Assembly: GCF_000219625.1 (NCBI RefSeq)
Contig: NC_018207.1
Span: 1,054,001-1,118,000 of the forward strand
Reading direction: 5' to 3'
Origin: Zymoseptoria tritici IPO323
Lineage: Eukaryota > Ascomycota > Dothideomycetes > Mycosphaerellales > Mycosphaerellaceae
Length of the DNA: 64,000 bases
Shown: positions 31,573-42,636 of the stretch, one piece after another
Layout of the letters: each line of letters starts with the position of its first letter
Position numbering within the stretch: position 1 is the stretch's first letter
Position numbers and translations under genes: made by a program
Notes under the pieces: model-generated
What the model saw: only the letters and a program-made list of their open reading frames with translations
The model's database searches: none
What the model was told of the DNA's origin: nothing

Positions 31573-34500
31573 CTACTTCATCAGCAAACTCAATCCAGCA
31601 AACGCCTTCAACAACGGCGCCTCCTGCTTCCCTCCTGCAGCACTCAACGCCTCGAACAACACTCCCTCCCCACCAGCCGGTTTCGCCAGCATCCCCTCCC
31701 CATCCTGTCTCATCACCACTCCACTCCCAGGCGTCCCAAACACCTCCTCCATACATCCCCGACAAACCTCCCCAACATCCTTCATCACCCCCTCCACCGC
31801 TCCCGCCCGCTCCCTCATCCCCCTCCTCATCAACCCCTCCACCAACCTCTCCACATCCTCCACACTCTCATTCCACCTCTCCATCAACCTCCCAATCGAA
31901 TTCACCAGATACTCCTCCTCATAAACCGTCCCCTTCTTCCCTCTCGCCCTCTTCCTCTCCTCTCTCCTCCGATTCTTCGATGTCTTGCGCGTAGCATTCG
32001 TAGCCAGGGTGCCCATCGAGTTATTCGTATACCGCGTCATGAAGGTCCCACCAGAAGTCGAAGCGTCCGTCGGAGCGAGGGAGATGTTGTCGGGAATATC
32101 CTTGTCGCCGCCATCGCCTCCGCCGTCGAGAAACGCCATCGGATCTTCCGCTTTCTTGACGCGGAGATCGCGCAGACGAGGGAGTTGGGCTTGGAGTTGG
32201 GACTTCATTTCTGCGAGCATTTCGGTCATGGTGGCGGAGGCTTCGATGAGGCCGGAGTCGATGAGGGATTTGAGGAGTTCGGGGCGTTTGTGGAGGGCGA
32301 GGAGACGGATGGCGGAGGCGAAGTGGTAGGCGCGACAGAGCATGCGGATTGTGTTTTCGAGGTCGTTGAGGTGGTCGAGGTAGATTGTGGCTGCGGAGAC
32401 GAAGTCTTTGCTCTCTTCTAGGCTGTCTGCGAGATCTCTTGCCAGCGTGTCGAGTGCTTCGTCAGATACAGAGGCGAGCATTGCGCTGGCGAGACATTCG
32501 CGCCACATGCCCGCCGCGCGATAGGCCTCGTGAGCGGATGTGTGGTCGTTGATGAATTCGTATGCGATACCAGCTTCTTTGTAGCGGTTTCTGCTGGTGA
32601 GGAAGTCCGCGTGGAGACGCATGAGTTCAGCCAGACGGGTATTGTCGTAGCGGTAGAGCTCGACGGCGGCGCTGTAGAGGTCGTGTTTGGTTGTGTAGGA
32701 TTTGAGTTCGTCGAATTCGTTCATTGCGTGGAGGTGGGTGAGAGCTTTGGAGTGGCGTTTGAGGTCGTTGTCGATTGAGAAGCGTTGGCGGAGGGGTTGC
32801 ATGTCGTGTAGTTTTTGCAAGTAGGGGAGGTATTCGCGAGGGTCTTTTTGTGATTGTTGTGCAACGAGGAGTGCTACGTCGAGATCGTAGAGTCCAAGCG
32901 CTGTGTCGTAGAGTCTGTTCACGTCGGCGAGGAAGCAAATGTGATCGATGGCTTGTTCGAGCTGGTCTTGTTCTTTCCTCTTTCGTAGGTCGGAAATCAA
33001 GTAGAGGCCAGCGATGAGATCCGGCGGGTTCTTGCAGACATGCGCTGTGACTATGCTCTGCAGATATGTCGCTTCTTGGCCTGCCAGTGTATGAAGGAAG
33101 GCGTCGCATATCTGATTGACCTTTGACGAGCTCGGCGCTGTCAGATGTGGCACGTCTCCGTTCGTAACACCATTCGTGGGCTCGCCCTTAGCCTTGATTG
33201 TGTCCTGATAGATCGTCTGGGAAACATCCTCTTCAGACAAGGAGCTCAGCACCAAGTCAATGTATTCCGGCTTCTTGAGTTGCTTCACCACCAAGCTCAC
33301 ATCTTGCATGAACTGTGCTGGAGCATAGTCATGCAGAATGTTCATGTCAACTCTCTGCGTTCGACATATCCGGAAAGCCTTCTTGTAATCCCTCTGCCCG
33401 ATCGCACCCCGGATACCAGCCAGTACAAGCGCTCTTGGATAGATCGTCTCAAGGTTACCTCGAGGCATTTGTAGAACAAGCGAGTAGGCGCTTGGCATAA
33501 CTGTCACCAGCTTTGCGCCGCGCTCGATATTACGGCATCGCTCGTCTTTTTCTGGTTCGTCCGGCGGAATATCCAGTTCTCCGATATGTAGATGGATGAA
33601 TTTCAGAAGATGTGAGCTGGTAGTATAGATGAGATGCGTGGCGGTGACAATGAAGGATGTGCAAGATGAAATCTTAAGGCTCTGCTGCGCGCTTTGCACG
33701 TAGAGGATTCCGCTCCTGGTAAGTCCGAAGAGGATGTTGATGTCGTCTTCCTGCCACGCATCGATCGAGGTGCATGCGGCGGGAAGCTTGCCAGCTGATG
33801 CATGGACGGAGTCGCCGTCAAGCTGAGAGACGGCTCCCTTACCATCGATGTATATAATCTTGTGAGGGGTTCTGGATATGGCAATGGAGGACACGTTGAG
33901 CAGAAGGGTTTCTGCAGATGCAGACCCATTCTCCCGCCGCAGGAGTCTTGTGACATCTCCGTTGACTTGGGAAAGCAACACTCGGGGATCGCCGTTCATA
34001 TCAAACAGAATCTGACGTGGAAGCCAATCTTTCAGGCTCTCGTCCGAACCGAGCGTAAGATCAATTTCATGCGTCGCGCGACTCGCTGGTTTTGATCCAT
34101 AGTTGCACTTCCACACGGAGATACAGCTGTCGTGTAATACGGCGATCTGAGTTCCATCCCGCGAGACTGCAACATCAATAGCGCTGTGTTTGAGCTCCAC
34201 TTCATCGAATGCCATCGGTGGCGGTACATTCGCAGTACGCAGCGGAGTGATCTTGAGAGTCTTGCCATCGATCACAGCCACCACTCCGTGATCATCGGGA
34301 GTGTTGACAGACCCTCGTGACACTTCGAAGGTGTAGTCAAGTTGACGTAGACTTCGAGTTGAAGAACATGATAGCTGTAGCGGCCTTTCTGAGTGCCAGT
34401 TCGTGCGTAATGCCCCGTTGTCAGAGTTCGTTATTCGGATTTCTTGCTTCAGGTAGTAGTGATAGTTGCCCATAGTCCAGAGTTGTACCCGGTCTTTCAT

Positions 34501-35472
34501 GGCCACGGCCAGCACAGAAGAGTCGTTGTTCCAGCTGAGATCGATGTCTGAAGCACATGTTGCGAGCTCGTCTGCGGTCAGGCGCAGACCAAATTCGCCA
34601 TGTCTCAAGCCATTCCTCTCAAAGAAGACAACGTCGGCTCGTTCGTCGAACCGTTGAACTCCGGCAATCATCTGACCACTAGGCTTCCAGCTCAGCGCGG
34701 CTTCAAGGCCATCGACTGGCTCACTGACGCTTTCGAGAATGCCCTCTCGCGAGTAGACTCGAATGATTCTTCGCTTTGGCTCACCACCAAGAAGACTGTT
34801 GGCCGCAACGAATTGACCATCACCTCTCCAGCTGATCGTCGTTTGCAAGTCATCAAAGCTGCTCAATTTGCCCTCATCGATGTGCTCAGGAACGGTGGGA
34901 TCCCTCAAAGCCTTCGCGCCTCGTCCTTTGAACTGCGTTTCCTTCTTTCCCCATCCAACAGAGACATGACTTGAGACTTTGACATCCTCCGATGATAATG
35001 TGACAGTGGCAGTCCCTTCGAAGTCTCTCGTCATAAACAACAAAGTTTCTGCTTTGGTGGCGATAATGAGCAGCTCCTCGTCCGGACTCCACGCAGCAGC
35101 AGCGATTCCAGCATCCACCGAGCCAACGATTTCGATCATTTCTTCTCCTGGTTGGGGATCCTCCCGCACAATGACAATATCTCCGCCTTCGAGAACGAGA
35201 CATATTGATCCTGAATCTGCAAGGACACGAAGGCTCAGGATTCGGTCGACTTCCAAGTCCGGAGTTGGTGAAGGTGCGTCCCATGATGCAACCGAAGTGG
35301 CTTGCTCAGGATTCCAGGCATCTTGTGCTAGCCGCTTGATGGTGATTGCTGGGCTTTGCTGCGTTGGTCCGAAAGCCACGAGCAACGATGTGCCGTCCCA
35401 TGCCGTGGCAGATATTGAGGCATCGTCGCTGAACTCAATGCCACTATGCCGTAGGTTTCGCAGATTCCGCAT
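31573..35472 (-). CDS. ELP1: Elongator complex protein 1
   Basis: Largest scaffold subunit of Elongator (IKI3), which modifies wobble uridines of tRNAs in the cytoplasm. Single exon, 1299 aa, the usual length. The N-terminal 700 residues form two WD40-type propellers, beginning MRNLRNLRHSGIEF and including AAAWSPDEELLIIATKAETL. The C-terminal half is TPR-like helices with the family hallmark MPRGNLETIYPRALVL and IRGAIGQRDYKKAFRICR. The basic tRNA-binding segment RKTSKNRRREERKRARGKKG followed by TVYEEEYLVNSIGRL lies near residue 1190. The 3' end approaches the RIP-mutated block within 465 bp but is intact. Confidence 0.94.
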   Translation of the reverse strand: MRNLRNLRHSGIEFSDDASISATAWDGTSLLVAFGPTQQSPAITIKRLAQDAWNPEQATSVASWDAPSPTPDLEVDRILSLRVLADSGSICLVLEGGDIVIVREDPQPGEEMIEIVGSVDAGIAAAAWSPDEELLIIATKAETLLFMTRDFEGTATVTLSSEDVKVSSHVSVGWGKKETQFKGRGAKALRDPTVPEHIDEGKLSSFDDLQTTISWRGDGQFVAANSLLGGEPKRRIIRVYSREGILESVSEPVDGLEAALSWKPSGQMIAGVQRFDERADVVFFERNGLRHGEFGLRLTADELATCASDIDLSWNNDSSVLAVAMKDRVQLWTMGNYHYYLKQEIRITNSDNGALRTNWHSERPLQLSCSSTRSLRQLDYTFEVSRGSVNTPDDHGVVAVIDGKTLKITPLRTANVPPPMAFDEVELKHSAIDVAVSRDGTQIAVLHDSCISVWKCNYGSKPASRATHEIDLTLGSDESLKDWLPRQILFDMNGDPRVLLSQVNGDVTRLLRRENGSASAETLLLNVSSIAISRTPHKIIYIDGKGAVSQLDGDSVHASAGKLPAACTSIDAWQEDDINILFGLTRSGILYVQSAQQSLKISSCTSFIVTATHLIYTTSSHLLKFIHLHIGELDIPPDEPEKDERCRNIERGAKLVTVMPSAYSLVLQMPRGNLETIYPRALVLAGIRGAIGQRDYKKAFRICRTQRVDMNILHDYAPAQFMQDVSLVVKQLKKPEYIDLVLSSLSEEDVSQTIYQDTIKAKGEPTNGVTNGDVPHLTAPSSSKVNQICDAFLHTLAGQEATYLQSIVTAHVCKNPPDLIAGLYLISDLRKRKEQDQLEQAIDHICFLADVNRLYDTALGLYDLDVALLVAQQSQKDPREYLPYLQKLHDMQPLRQRFSIDNDLKRHSKALTHLHAMNEFDELKSYTTKHDLYSAAVELYRYDNTRLAELMRLHADFLTSRNRYKEAGIAYEFINDHTSAHEAYRAAGMWRECLASAMLASVSDEALDTLARDLADSLEESKDFVSAATIYLDHLNDLENTIRMLCRAYHFASAIRLLALHKRPELLKSLIDSGLIEASATMTEMLAEMKSQLQAQLPRLRDLRVKKAEDPMAFLDGGGDGGDKDIPDNISLAPTDASTSGGTFMTRYTNNSMGTLATNATRKTSKNRRREERKRARGKKGTVYEEEYLVNSIGRLMERWNESVEDVERLVEGLMRRGMRERAGAVEGVMKDVGEVCRGCMEEVFGTPGSGVVMRQDGEGMLAKPAGGEGVLFEALSAAGGKQEAPLLKAFAGLSLLMK

Positions 35473-35931
35473 GGTCGTTGGGACGGTGATGTTTCAAAAG
35501 ACACTTTTTTGAAATGTCATGAACTATTGTAGACGCTCGTATTCGCCAAAGCGGGTCGCTCCGAGATATGAGAGGACGGGGCATATGGCATATACGATAT
35601 ACAGTGGAGAGCAAGATACGATTTGCGACAGCGATTATTTACAAATTGCTTTACTCAGGATGACGCCTGCCGTGTTAGCCTGCAGCAGAGAGGCATAGCG
35701 CTTCGGACTGAAGAGAGCGATCATCGCGAAAGATAGGCATTGCCGTGGAACCAGCAATGCCAGCCCATCTGGCTCATGATAGAATTGTGTACATATGAGA
35801 CGTATCCTGTAGCACTCTCGTGTACCATTGACTCTGCCTCATGCCCCCATCCTCACAATCCTCCGCATCGCTCCTTCTCGGCATTCTTTGCACAACCTGT
35901 CCCCACCCTTTTCCCAGCCTATCCCGATCGT
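35473..35931. other. Intergenic, ELP1 start to COX8 stop
   Basis: About 460 bp: ELP1 promoter and COX8 3' flank, both genes on the minus strand. No feature recognised. Confidence 0.4.
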
Positions 35932-36289
35932 CTATTTGTTCTTCATCGTCTGCCAGACTGCGAGATTGTCAGTACTCTACCCGAAGACATGTTCAGCCAT
36001 AGTCCAGATACTCACCAGCGATGCCAAATGGTGCGCCGAAGCCAACAGCTGTATGACCGTCAGTATCCTATTCTGCCTCCCCATTCTCTCTCCCCATCTT
36101 CTCTCCTCCGGAGTACGCACCCATGAATCCCCAGTATCGGAGCCAGAAAAAGCGCGTGAGCGGGTTGAAGGGAATGTTGGTACGCGGGCCTTCGGGGTAG
36201 TGATATGGCGAGGCGAACTGTGCGCGTGTGGTGGAGAATGCGCGGCGGCTGAGGGTCGCTGGAGCGCGGGTGGCGGCTCGGGAGAACAT
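35932..36289 (-). CDS. COX8: Cytochrome c oxidase subunit VIII (VIIc type)
   Basis: Small nuclear-encoded subunit of respiratory complex IV in the mitochondrial inner membrane. Three exons: complement 36289-36121, 36048-36016 and 35957-35932. The last two are only 33 and 26 bp, so no single open frame shows the whole gene. Joined they give 75 aa in phase. The N-terminus MFSRAATRAPATLSRRAFST is a mitochondrial presequence with a processing-type arginine. The mature part starts near FASPYHYPEGPRTNIPFNPL, then the single membrane helix (FFWLRYWGFMAVGFGAPFGI) and the C-terminus AVWQTMKNK, a good match to the VIIc family. Confidence 0.9.
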
Positions 36290-37099
36290 CTAGAGGAGAG
36301 TCAGTACGAGCCTGAGTGCACCTTGAGAGGCCGCCGTACTTTGCTGTTTGTTGAGAGGAGTGTGTAGTCTTCGATTGGCGTGCTGCGTTGTAGTAGTGAG
36401 AGCTCAGGTTCGAGATCGGACAATGACGGGAGTTCTCGAAAGGGCTTAGGGCAAGCACGTGACTGCGGCCAATTCTCTCCACAGACGACCACTTCCACAA
36501 CTGCCCTGGTCTCTTCCATCAACACACCACTATTTTTCTGTCGCACGGAGTGGAGGTATCGAACAATATCTAAGACGGCGACCTCATTTCAGACTACGCA
36601 TGCTCTCAAACACTGTGCGATATTACCTACGCTGCAATGCTTCGACCACTTTCTCGGCCCTCACAATAGTGCCAGACATGAGCGTAGTTGTCAGGTCGCA
36701 CTTACGCGTCGAACAACTCCACGGTTGTCTCCTGGACTCAAGCAAGACACGTTTCGGCGGGATGGCATGTCAACGAGGCAGTACAGCCATTGCAGAACTC
36801 CCGACTATAGGATGATTCGGTGAGACATGCAGTCGCTTGCAGAAACGACACCTGCGAGACTGCAGAGGTCTCGCAGGATTCTCAGACACCAGGTCGCAGT
36901 AGTCTCAGTTCTTTGCATGAAGAACGACTATTTCACGGAGTTCATAAGGTGAACGTTCGCTCCGTACAAGCAGCGAAGATCATCTATTCCACCTTCCCAT
37001 TGACGGTACACGCAGGCGGCCGGAATCATCTCAACAGCTTTCGTTTGAATTCACGATTCGAATTTCCCATTTTTGCAACTACTTACTCAACATACATAC
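36290..37099. other. Intergenic, divergent upstream of COX8
   Basis: About 810 bp between divergent start codons of COX8 and a small hypothetical gene. Several short frames, none recognisable. Confidence 0.35.
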
Positions 37100-37831
37100 A
37101 TGTCTCTCGCAGCACCACAGCCGGAGAAGCCGACAAGCGGAGATGTCGCTCAGGGCAAGTTACTATGGCTGAGCACTTGGAAAGCCTTCAAATCTTCTCA
37201 GACGCATCGCGGAATTCCCAGTACCCCAGTGCTCAGCGAAACAAGAAACTGCGTTGCCGGCAATGGCGTCTACAACCATCCAATACTGGTAGTCTCGCGG
37301 CCTTCTCAGTTCACCATCCATTTCCTCACCGTAATTTCCTTCGCGTTGCTTCCTTACTCCACTGCTCTCTGACACCGGACACAGATAACGTCCTTTGGCG
37401 GCAAAACTCTGAGCCAGAGATTCCCCGCGAAAGCCCACAATAGCGTTCGCAGACAACTAGGTTATGTGCCTATCGCACCGACTGACCGTCATCCCCTTGC
37501 TCATTTGTCCAGAGACCATCTATACGACATGCTCCATCTGCAGAATGGCGGTCAGCTCACCAAGGGCTCATACATGAACGTCCGCGAAGTGTACGAAATG
37601 GACTGGAGAGATGCAGAACTCTGCTGGGCTCCTGGCAAGACCGCTCAGGGACGGTTCAGTCTTGACTCGGCGTCCTTCGGGAGGGTTTTGGCGTTGTTGA
37701 GTTTCCGAGGGATTTTCAGGGCCGAGGGACAGTGGCATCAGGAATCGGTAGCGGTGTTGTGGGCTCGGGCGCTGTGGGCGCTCGTGAGTGCTCAGGCTAA
37801 GCGTCTACGTGCGCTGATGGGGCGGCGATAG
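37100..37831 (+). CDS. Hypothetical protein, 211 aa, two exons
   Basis: Exons 37100-37288 and 37385-37831, joined across a 96-bp intron (GTAGTC donor, ACACAG acceptor, phase 0). I do not recognise the family. Exon 1 starts MSLAAPQPEKPTSGDVAQGK, and the join reads HPIL|ITSFGGKTLSQRFPAKAHNSVRRQLG. Exon 2 has a compact core with many Trp, Tyr, His and Arg (LSRDHLYDMLHLQNGG, MNVREVYEMDWRDAEL) and ends in a helix with basic residues (AQAKRLRALMGRR). The donor is not a consensus one, so the exon 1 assignment is the weak part; exon 2 alone reads like real protein. Confidence 0.5.
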
Positions 37832-38026
37832 TGTCTCTGGCTATACGTGCGCTCCGTGTGTGGATCTGTGCGCAGGGGATGTCCAATGACTGAAAAGATG
37901 GTCTGTTGTATTGTACCTGGTAATTGTATCGGAGTGCTGTTCATCCTTCCAAACGCCATGCAGTCTATGCAGTCCACCTCGCAATTCGTCGTACAGTCAT
38001 TTCTTCGTTCCATTCACAAAGCTGAT

Positions 38027-39532
38027 TCATCGCAGCGACCTCATCTGCACATCCTGCACCTCCCTCTCTCCAGCCATCAGTCCCATCCTAGCCTCCTCAT
38101 CTACACCACCCTCAGCACCCGTCTTCTCCGGCACCACCGAATTCTTCTGCAACGCCACTACAATCGCCGAACCCAAAATAAGCGAAGACCCCAGAATTGA
38201 CAATCCACTCGGCGAATGTCCGAAAACCAGCTTATCAAAGCCAAGAGCGAACAGCATTTGGCAGTAAGTCAAATTCGTCGCACGAGAGGATTTCTCGTAG
38301 GAGAGAGCGGCGGCTAGGAGGAATTGCTACAACCATCGCATTAGTACACTGCTTGATGATATACCTGGACGAGTTCCACTCACCATGATGAACCCGCACG
38401 TTCCCAGGAAAATCAGATATCCCCACTCCTTCAAATCAGCCGGCAGCAGAAATCCAACATGCGGCAAAGCGAATTGCATCACGAAACTGACAATCGTACA
38501 CCACGTTGCGAAGTAATTGACGCTGATGAGGGGATGTGCACGTTTTCCGATCCAGCGGATGGTGGTGTATGCGACGGAAGCGCCCAGGACGCCTATCAGA
38601 GCGATGCCGACGGCCATGAGGCGTTGTTCGGGCGTTACATCGTCGTAGTTGCTGGCGTCGGATTCTTGGTTGGAGGTATCGTTGCTTGGAGCTGCCATGT
38701 CCCCTGTTCCACTCGCGGGAGGTGCGGAAGAGAATGCTGCGAAGAAGGATGTCGGACGAGCGATGAAGACCACGCCAACGAATGAGACTAGAGTTCCGAT
38801 TTTCTCGACTCGAGTGAAGGGTTCATTGATCAGGAAGGAGCAGGCCCAGCATGCCAGTCCAGGGGCGAGGAAAGTGATGACTGTCGCATCTGCTAGAGGG
38901 AGGTAGAGTAACGACCAGTACATCCCCGTGACGCCAAAGAATCCTCCAAACCCTCGAGCGATGAGCAGCCATCGGACCTCAGGAGCACCAAATGGGAAGT
39001 GCGGAGTCTTGTTCCGCCACATGTAGGTACTCGCGAGCACGACTGTGATGCCCATGCGAGCGAAGAGGATGTTGAAGGGGTGGAGACCTTTGCCGTTGTT
39101 TCCTTCGACTTCGAGTTTGCGGGTCGCGACGTTCATTAGAGTGCCGAAGAATTGAGCTAGGAGCATGAGTGCCAGGCCTTTGTTTCGGATCCAGGAGGCT
39201 TGGAGTCTGGCTCGCCATGAGGTTGGGGAGGGGTGGGAGATTGAGGTGGTGGAGGCGTGGCAAGCGGGTTGAGGGCGGGAGAGTTGTTCGAATTCTGTGT
39301 CTGAGAGGACGGAGAGGTGGTCTGGGGAGAGTGGTCTTATCGGTCCTGTGAGTGGGGCGGAGAGGAAGGAGTTGGAGCGGTTGTAGGTTGGCTTTTGAAA
39401 AGCGGAGGATTTGGGCGACGGAGGTTCGCTGAATGATGATGACGAAGAGACATCGTGTGCCTCTGTCGAGATCAGGCCGGTTTTGAGGTCTCCGGGTTCG
39501 TAGGAATTTGAAGGGCTCATTGTTATCGGCAC
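38027..39532 (-). CDS. EamA/DMT-family membrane transporter
   Basis: Member of the drug/metabolite transporter superfamily, close to SLC35G-type solute carriers. Two exons, complement 39532-38384 and 38326-38027, with a 57-bp intron (GTGAGT donor, GTAG acceptor, phase 0), give 482 aa. The first 110 residues are a cytoplasmic Ser/Pro-rich tail. Ten hydrophobic segments then form two EamA repeats: the first begins LALMLLAQFFGTLMNVATRK and includes GVTGMYWSLLYLPLADATVI, the second starts after an acidic loop (about residue 290) with VGIALIGVLGASVAYTTIRW. The splice restores CGFIM|QFLLAAALSYEKSS. The substrate is unknown. Two possible starts, 39532 and 39520, differ by four residues. Confidence 0.85.
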
Positions 39533-40245
39533 ATTGGAAGGCGCTGATTTGCCAGAAGCCGGCCAAGGATAGAACTAGATACCGACAGGATGATCCAGAA
39601 GTCCAGAAGAGCTGAATGAAATCGGCCGTGAAGGGATGAGAGATAACAGGAAAATGCTGTGTTTCAAGCAAAGAGTCGAAGCAGATGAAGTGAGGTTGAA
39701 GGATGCACTCGCCTGAGCGGACCTACCTGCCTCCTCATAGGCTAAACAGTGATGACCAACGATAGCGTCCCCACGAGCGGTACATCGAGCGGTGTTCTTT
39801 TTCTTCCCCCCGCCCCGCCATCGGAGGATCAAAACGAACCAAGCGTTCCAAGGCACGCACGGCAAACTTGACCCGCCAGCTCGGAATCGTGCGATCGATG
39901 TGCATACTATCGGGATGCACTCTCCCGAAGGACATGCAATACTGCTGCATCAATTCTCGTCGCAGTTCATCTCCTCATGCATGCATTCTGAAGGTGATGT
40001 GAAGTCGAGGAATTCACTCATGGATATGCCATGTGGCATGACATGGATCGGCCAGGAACACGAGATTGAGTTTTGGCCCCCATGCTGCCACATGGTCGGG
40101 TGCTCGGCTAATGCGGCGACTTTCACCTCGGACTGCACGTGTCAATCTTGGACAGATAGTCATCGACAACATGCGGCGATAACACTTGTACAACATCATC
40201 CCGCGCCATCTCCCGACCGTTTCACCCCTGCCACATATAGCCAAG
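39533..40245. other. Divergent promoter region, EamA transporter / thioesterase
   Basis: About 710 bp between divergent start codons. Short frames only, none credible. Confidence 0.35.
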
Positions 40246-40809
40246 ATGATACCTCCCGGCGAGTCCTACACGGAGAAGTTCATGGCCGTGACAAGGGACC
40301 CAAACTTCGAAAAAGCCACCCCAGAAGAACGCATCCGAACCATCTTCGACATTCGCTGTCCCCACGACCCACGATTCCTCAGCCAATTCTGTGAGAACGT
40401 CAAGCTCAAACAAGTCACTCGCACTGGACCAAATTCATCCGCCGTCGTGTTCACATTCGTCGTCGACCGGTACTACTGCAATGTCTCGGGCAATCTCCAC
40501 GGTGGCGCACAGGCGACGATATACGATATGTTGACAGGCATGTCGATTCAAGGAATCGGGAGGAGGGACTTTTGGATGAATGGCGGTGTTTCGAGGAGTT
40601 TGAGTGTGACTTATCTACGACCGGCACCGGAAGGGACTTTGCTGGAGTGTGATGTTGAGTTGATGCATGCTGGAAAGTCGTTGGCGCTGATGAGAGGTGT
40701 TATGAGGAGGGCGGATGATGGGAAGCTGATCAGTACCTGCGAGCATGATAAGGCGGCTGTGGCGGCGAAGCCGGGATTTGATGTACCTGCGCCGGATGCC
40801 AAGTTGTGA
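40246..40809 (+). CDS. Hotdog-fold acyl-CoA thioesterase (ACOT13/PaaI-like)
   Basis: Probable thioesterase hydrolysing acyl-CoA esters. Single exon, 187 aa from MIPPGESYTEKFM. The hotdog fold is marked by the central helix with the active-site region GNLHGGAQATIYDMLTG (about residues 84-100), followed by the strand SRSLSVTYLRPAPEGTLLEC and a final strand pair (MHAGKSLALMRGVMRRADDGKL). The family normally has HGG as here. Some 20 in-frame codons upstream begin with another ATG but add no conserved sequence. No targeting signal is clear. Confidence 0.85.
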   Translation: MIPPGESYTEKFMAVTRDPNFEKATPEERIRTIFDIRCPHDPRFLSQFCENVKLKQVTRTGPNSSAVVFTFVVDRYYCNVSGNLHGGAQATIYDMLTGMSIQGIGRRDFWMNGGVSRSLSVTYLRPAPEGTLLECDVELMHAGKSLALMRGVMRRADDGKLISTCEHDKAAVAAKPGFDVPAPDAKL

Positions 40810-41407
40810 ATGACGAGGACGAACTGCACGTCTGGAATTTATTTACAGGAGTCGCCAAGAACCTGCCGAAATCTGGACGTCTATATGCACTACTGAACGT
40901 CTCGACATACTGGAAGAGTAGATGCACATAGACCACGTCTTCACATCACGACAGGGAGGCATATATCTGGATTCCTGGACTACATGTACTGACGCCCAAA
41001 AGCGGCAAGAGCATACCACTAGAAGAATAAACAGAACAAACATCCCGCGACGCTGACAGACAGCCGGCGGAGCGGATTTGACAGAGCATTTTGAAACCAC
41101 CACTCTCTCGCCCGATGCAAAGAATGTGCCGAATTGCTCGGAGCCGTTTGCTACACGACGACGGACTGACTGAGAACGCCAAGAGCAGCAAACCACTCAC
41201 AGCGGAAGCCAGAATTCTTGCCATGCTGGTATTGTCACATTCGGATAACAATAAGAAGCCATTCACGGTAGGGAGCTGTCCGCATGATACTTCGGATTCG
41301 TAGGTGGATCATGCTAGACCCAAGGTATGTATTGGGCGTCACTCGATGCTCTCATCTGCGATATCAGATTTCACGAACGCTTCCTACTCCGCTTTCGATC
41401 AGAGACA
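40810..41407. other. Intergenic, thioesterase to GH76
   Basis: About 600 bp. No gene or repeat recognised; it should contain the GH76 promoter. Confidence 0.35.
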
Positions 41408-42591
41408 ATGGTCAACATCAGAACACTGCGATCGACAAGTGTAGCATTGCTACCATTCCAAGCCCTCGCAACGTCCAAAACCGACTTCCTCTACCGGGCT
41501 CTCAATGCAACCGACGTCCTGAACGAGCAATACTACAATCACATCTCCGGTCTGTGGCAAAACTTCTGGTGGAACTCCGGCGCCATCCTCTCCACAATCG
41601 GAGATGTCGCACTCCTCTGTCCCGACTTCAAGGCGACCGCAAGAGATATCTTCAGCAACACCCTCGTCGCCACAAAAGCTTCCAACAACGGCGACTTCTT
41701 AAACGAGTACTACGAAGACGAGGCCTGGTGGGCAATGGGCTGGATCAAAGCCTACGATGTCACGAAAGAAGTCCAATACCTCGTAAGTCCTTCCGCACCG
41801 CCCGACCCCTTCACGAAAGACTGCTAATTCCCCAATAGCACGAAGCCCAAACCATCCACCTCGACCTCCTCACCTCTCTCACAACCCACTGCCACAACGG
41901 CGGAAACTGGTGGTCCAAAACCCAGGACTCCCTCCCCTCCATCAGTGCGCAACTCTACCTCGCAGTTACCGCCTCCCTCGCCAACCGTCTCTCCGCGTTT
42001 CCTCGACTACCAACAACGACCGATGTACCAGACTACACGGCCCTCGCCCTCTCTCAAGCCGAATGGCTACTCAGCTGCGGCATGCGGAATGAAGACGGCA
42101 CCTTCAACGACGGACTATCACTGTCCACATGCGCACCGATCGGGCCGGTGTACTCCTACAACCAAGGCGTCATCCTCGGCGCGCTGGTCGAGTTGGCGCA
42201 CTTGACGTCAAACGAGACGTACCTCGACCTCGCGATTTCAATCGCTCACGCCGGCATCGCCGCCCTCGCGACGCCTCATGGTGGGATCTTGACGGAGATT
42301 GGTTCGGAAGAAGGTATGGATCCCACAGGGGCGCAGTTCAAGGGTGTGTTTGTCCGGAATTTGGGAGATTTGAATTCCAAGCTGGGTGGAGTGCGGGAGT
42401 TTGAGCACTTCTTGAGGAAGAATGCGGACAGTGTTTGGGACAAGGCGAGGGATGACCAGGGTAGAATTGGGTCGTTTTGGCAGGGTCCGGTGATGAGTTT
42501 GAGTGCTTCTAGTCAAGGGAGTGGGATTGACTGTTTGGTCGCTGCGGCGGGGGTGAAGGGACGGGTTGTTGTTCATGGTGGGAGCCAATAG
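41408..42591 (+). CDS. Secreted glycoside hydrolase family 76 (alpha-1,6-mannanase type)
   Basis: Probable endo-alpha-1,6-mannanase acting on fungal cell-wall or external mannan. Two exons, 41408-41782 and 41839-42591, 56-bp intron with GTAAGT donor and AATAG acceptor in phase 0, give 375 aa. A short signal peptide is likely (MVNIRTLRSTSVALLPFQAL). Family landmarks: YYNHISGLWQNFWWNSGAIL, then the catalytic region NEYYEDEAWWAMGWIKAYDV, the NGGNWWSKTQ motif, and SYNQGVILGALVELAHLT. The catalytic pair is normally two adjacent Asp in the sequence YYDDE; here it reads YYEDE, so the first position is Glu. No GPI-anchor-like tail is visible. Stop is only 45 bp from the stop of the convergent transporter gene. 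Confidence 0.85.
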
Positions 42592-42636
42592 CGGCTTGAT
42601 AGACGGTTCGTTGATTGCAGTTGAGTCTTATGGAGG

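Noticed and set aside
31504..32421. 305-codon plus-strand frame at the 3' end of ELP1
   Set aside because: Lies almost wholly antisense to the conserved C-terminus of ELP1; its Pro/His/Ser repeats are complements of Gly/Glu/Val codons.
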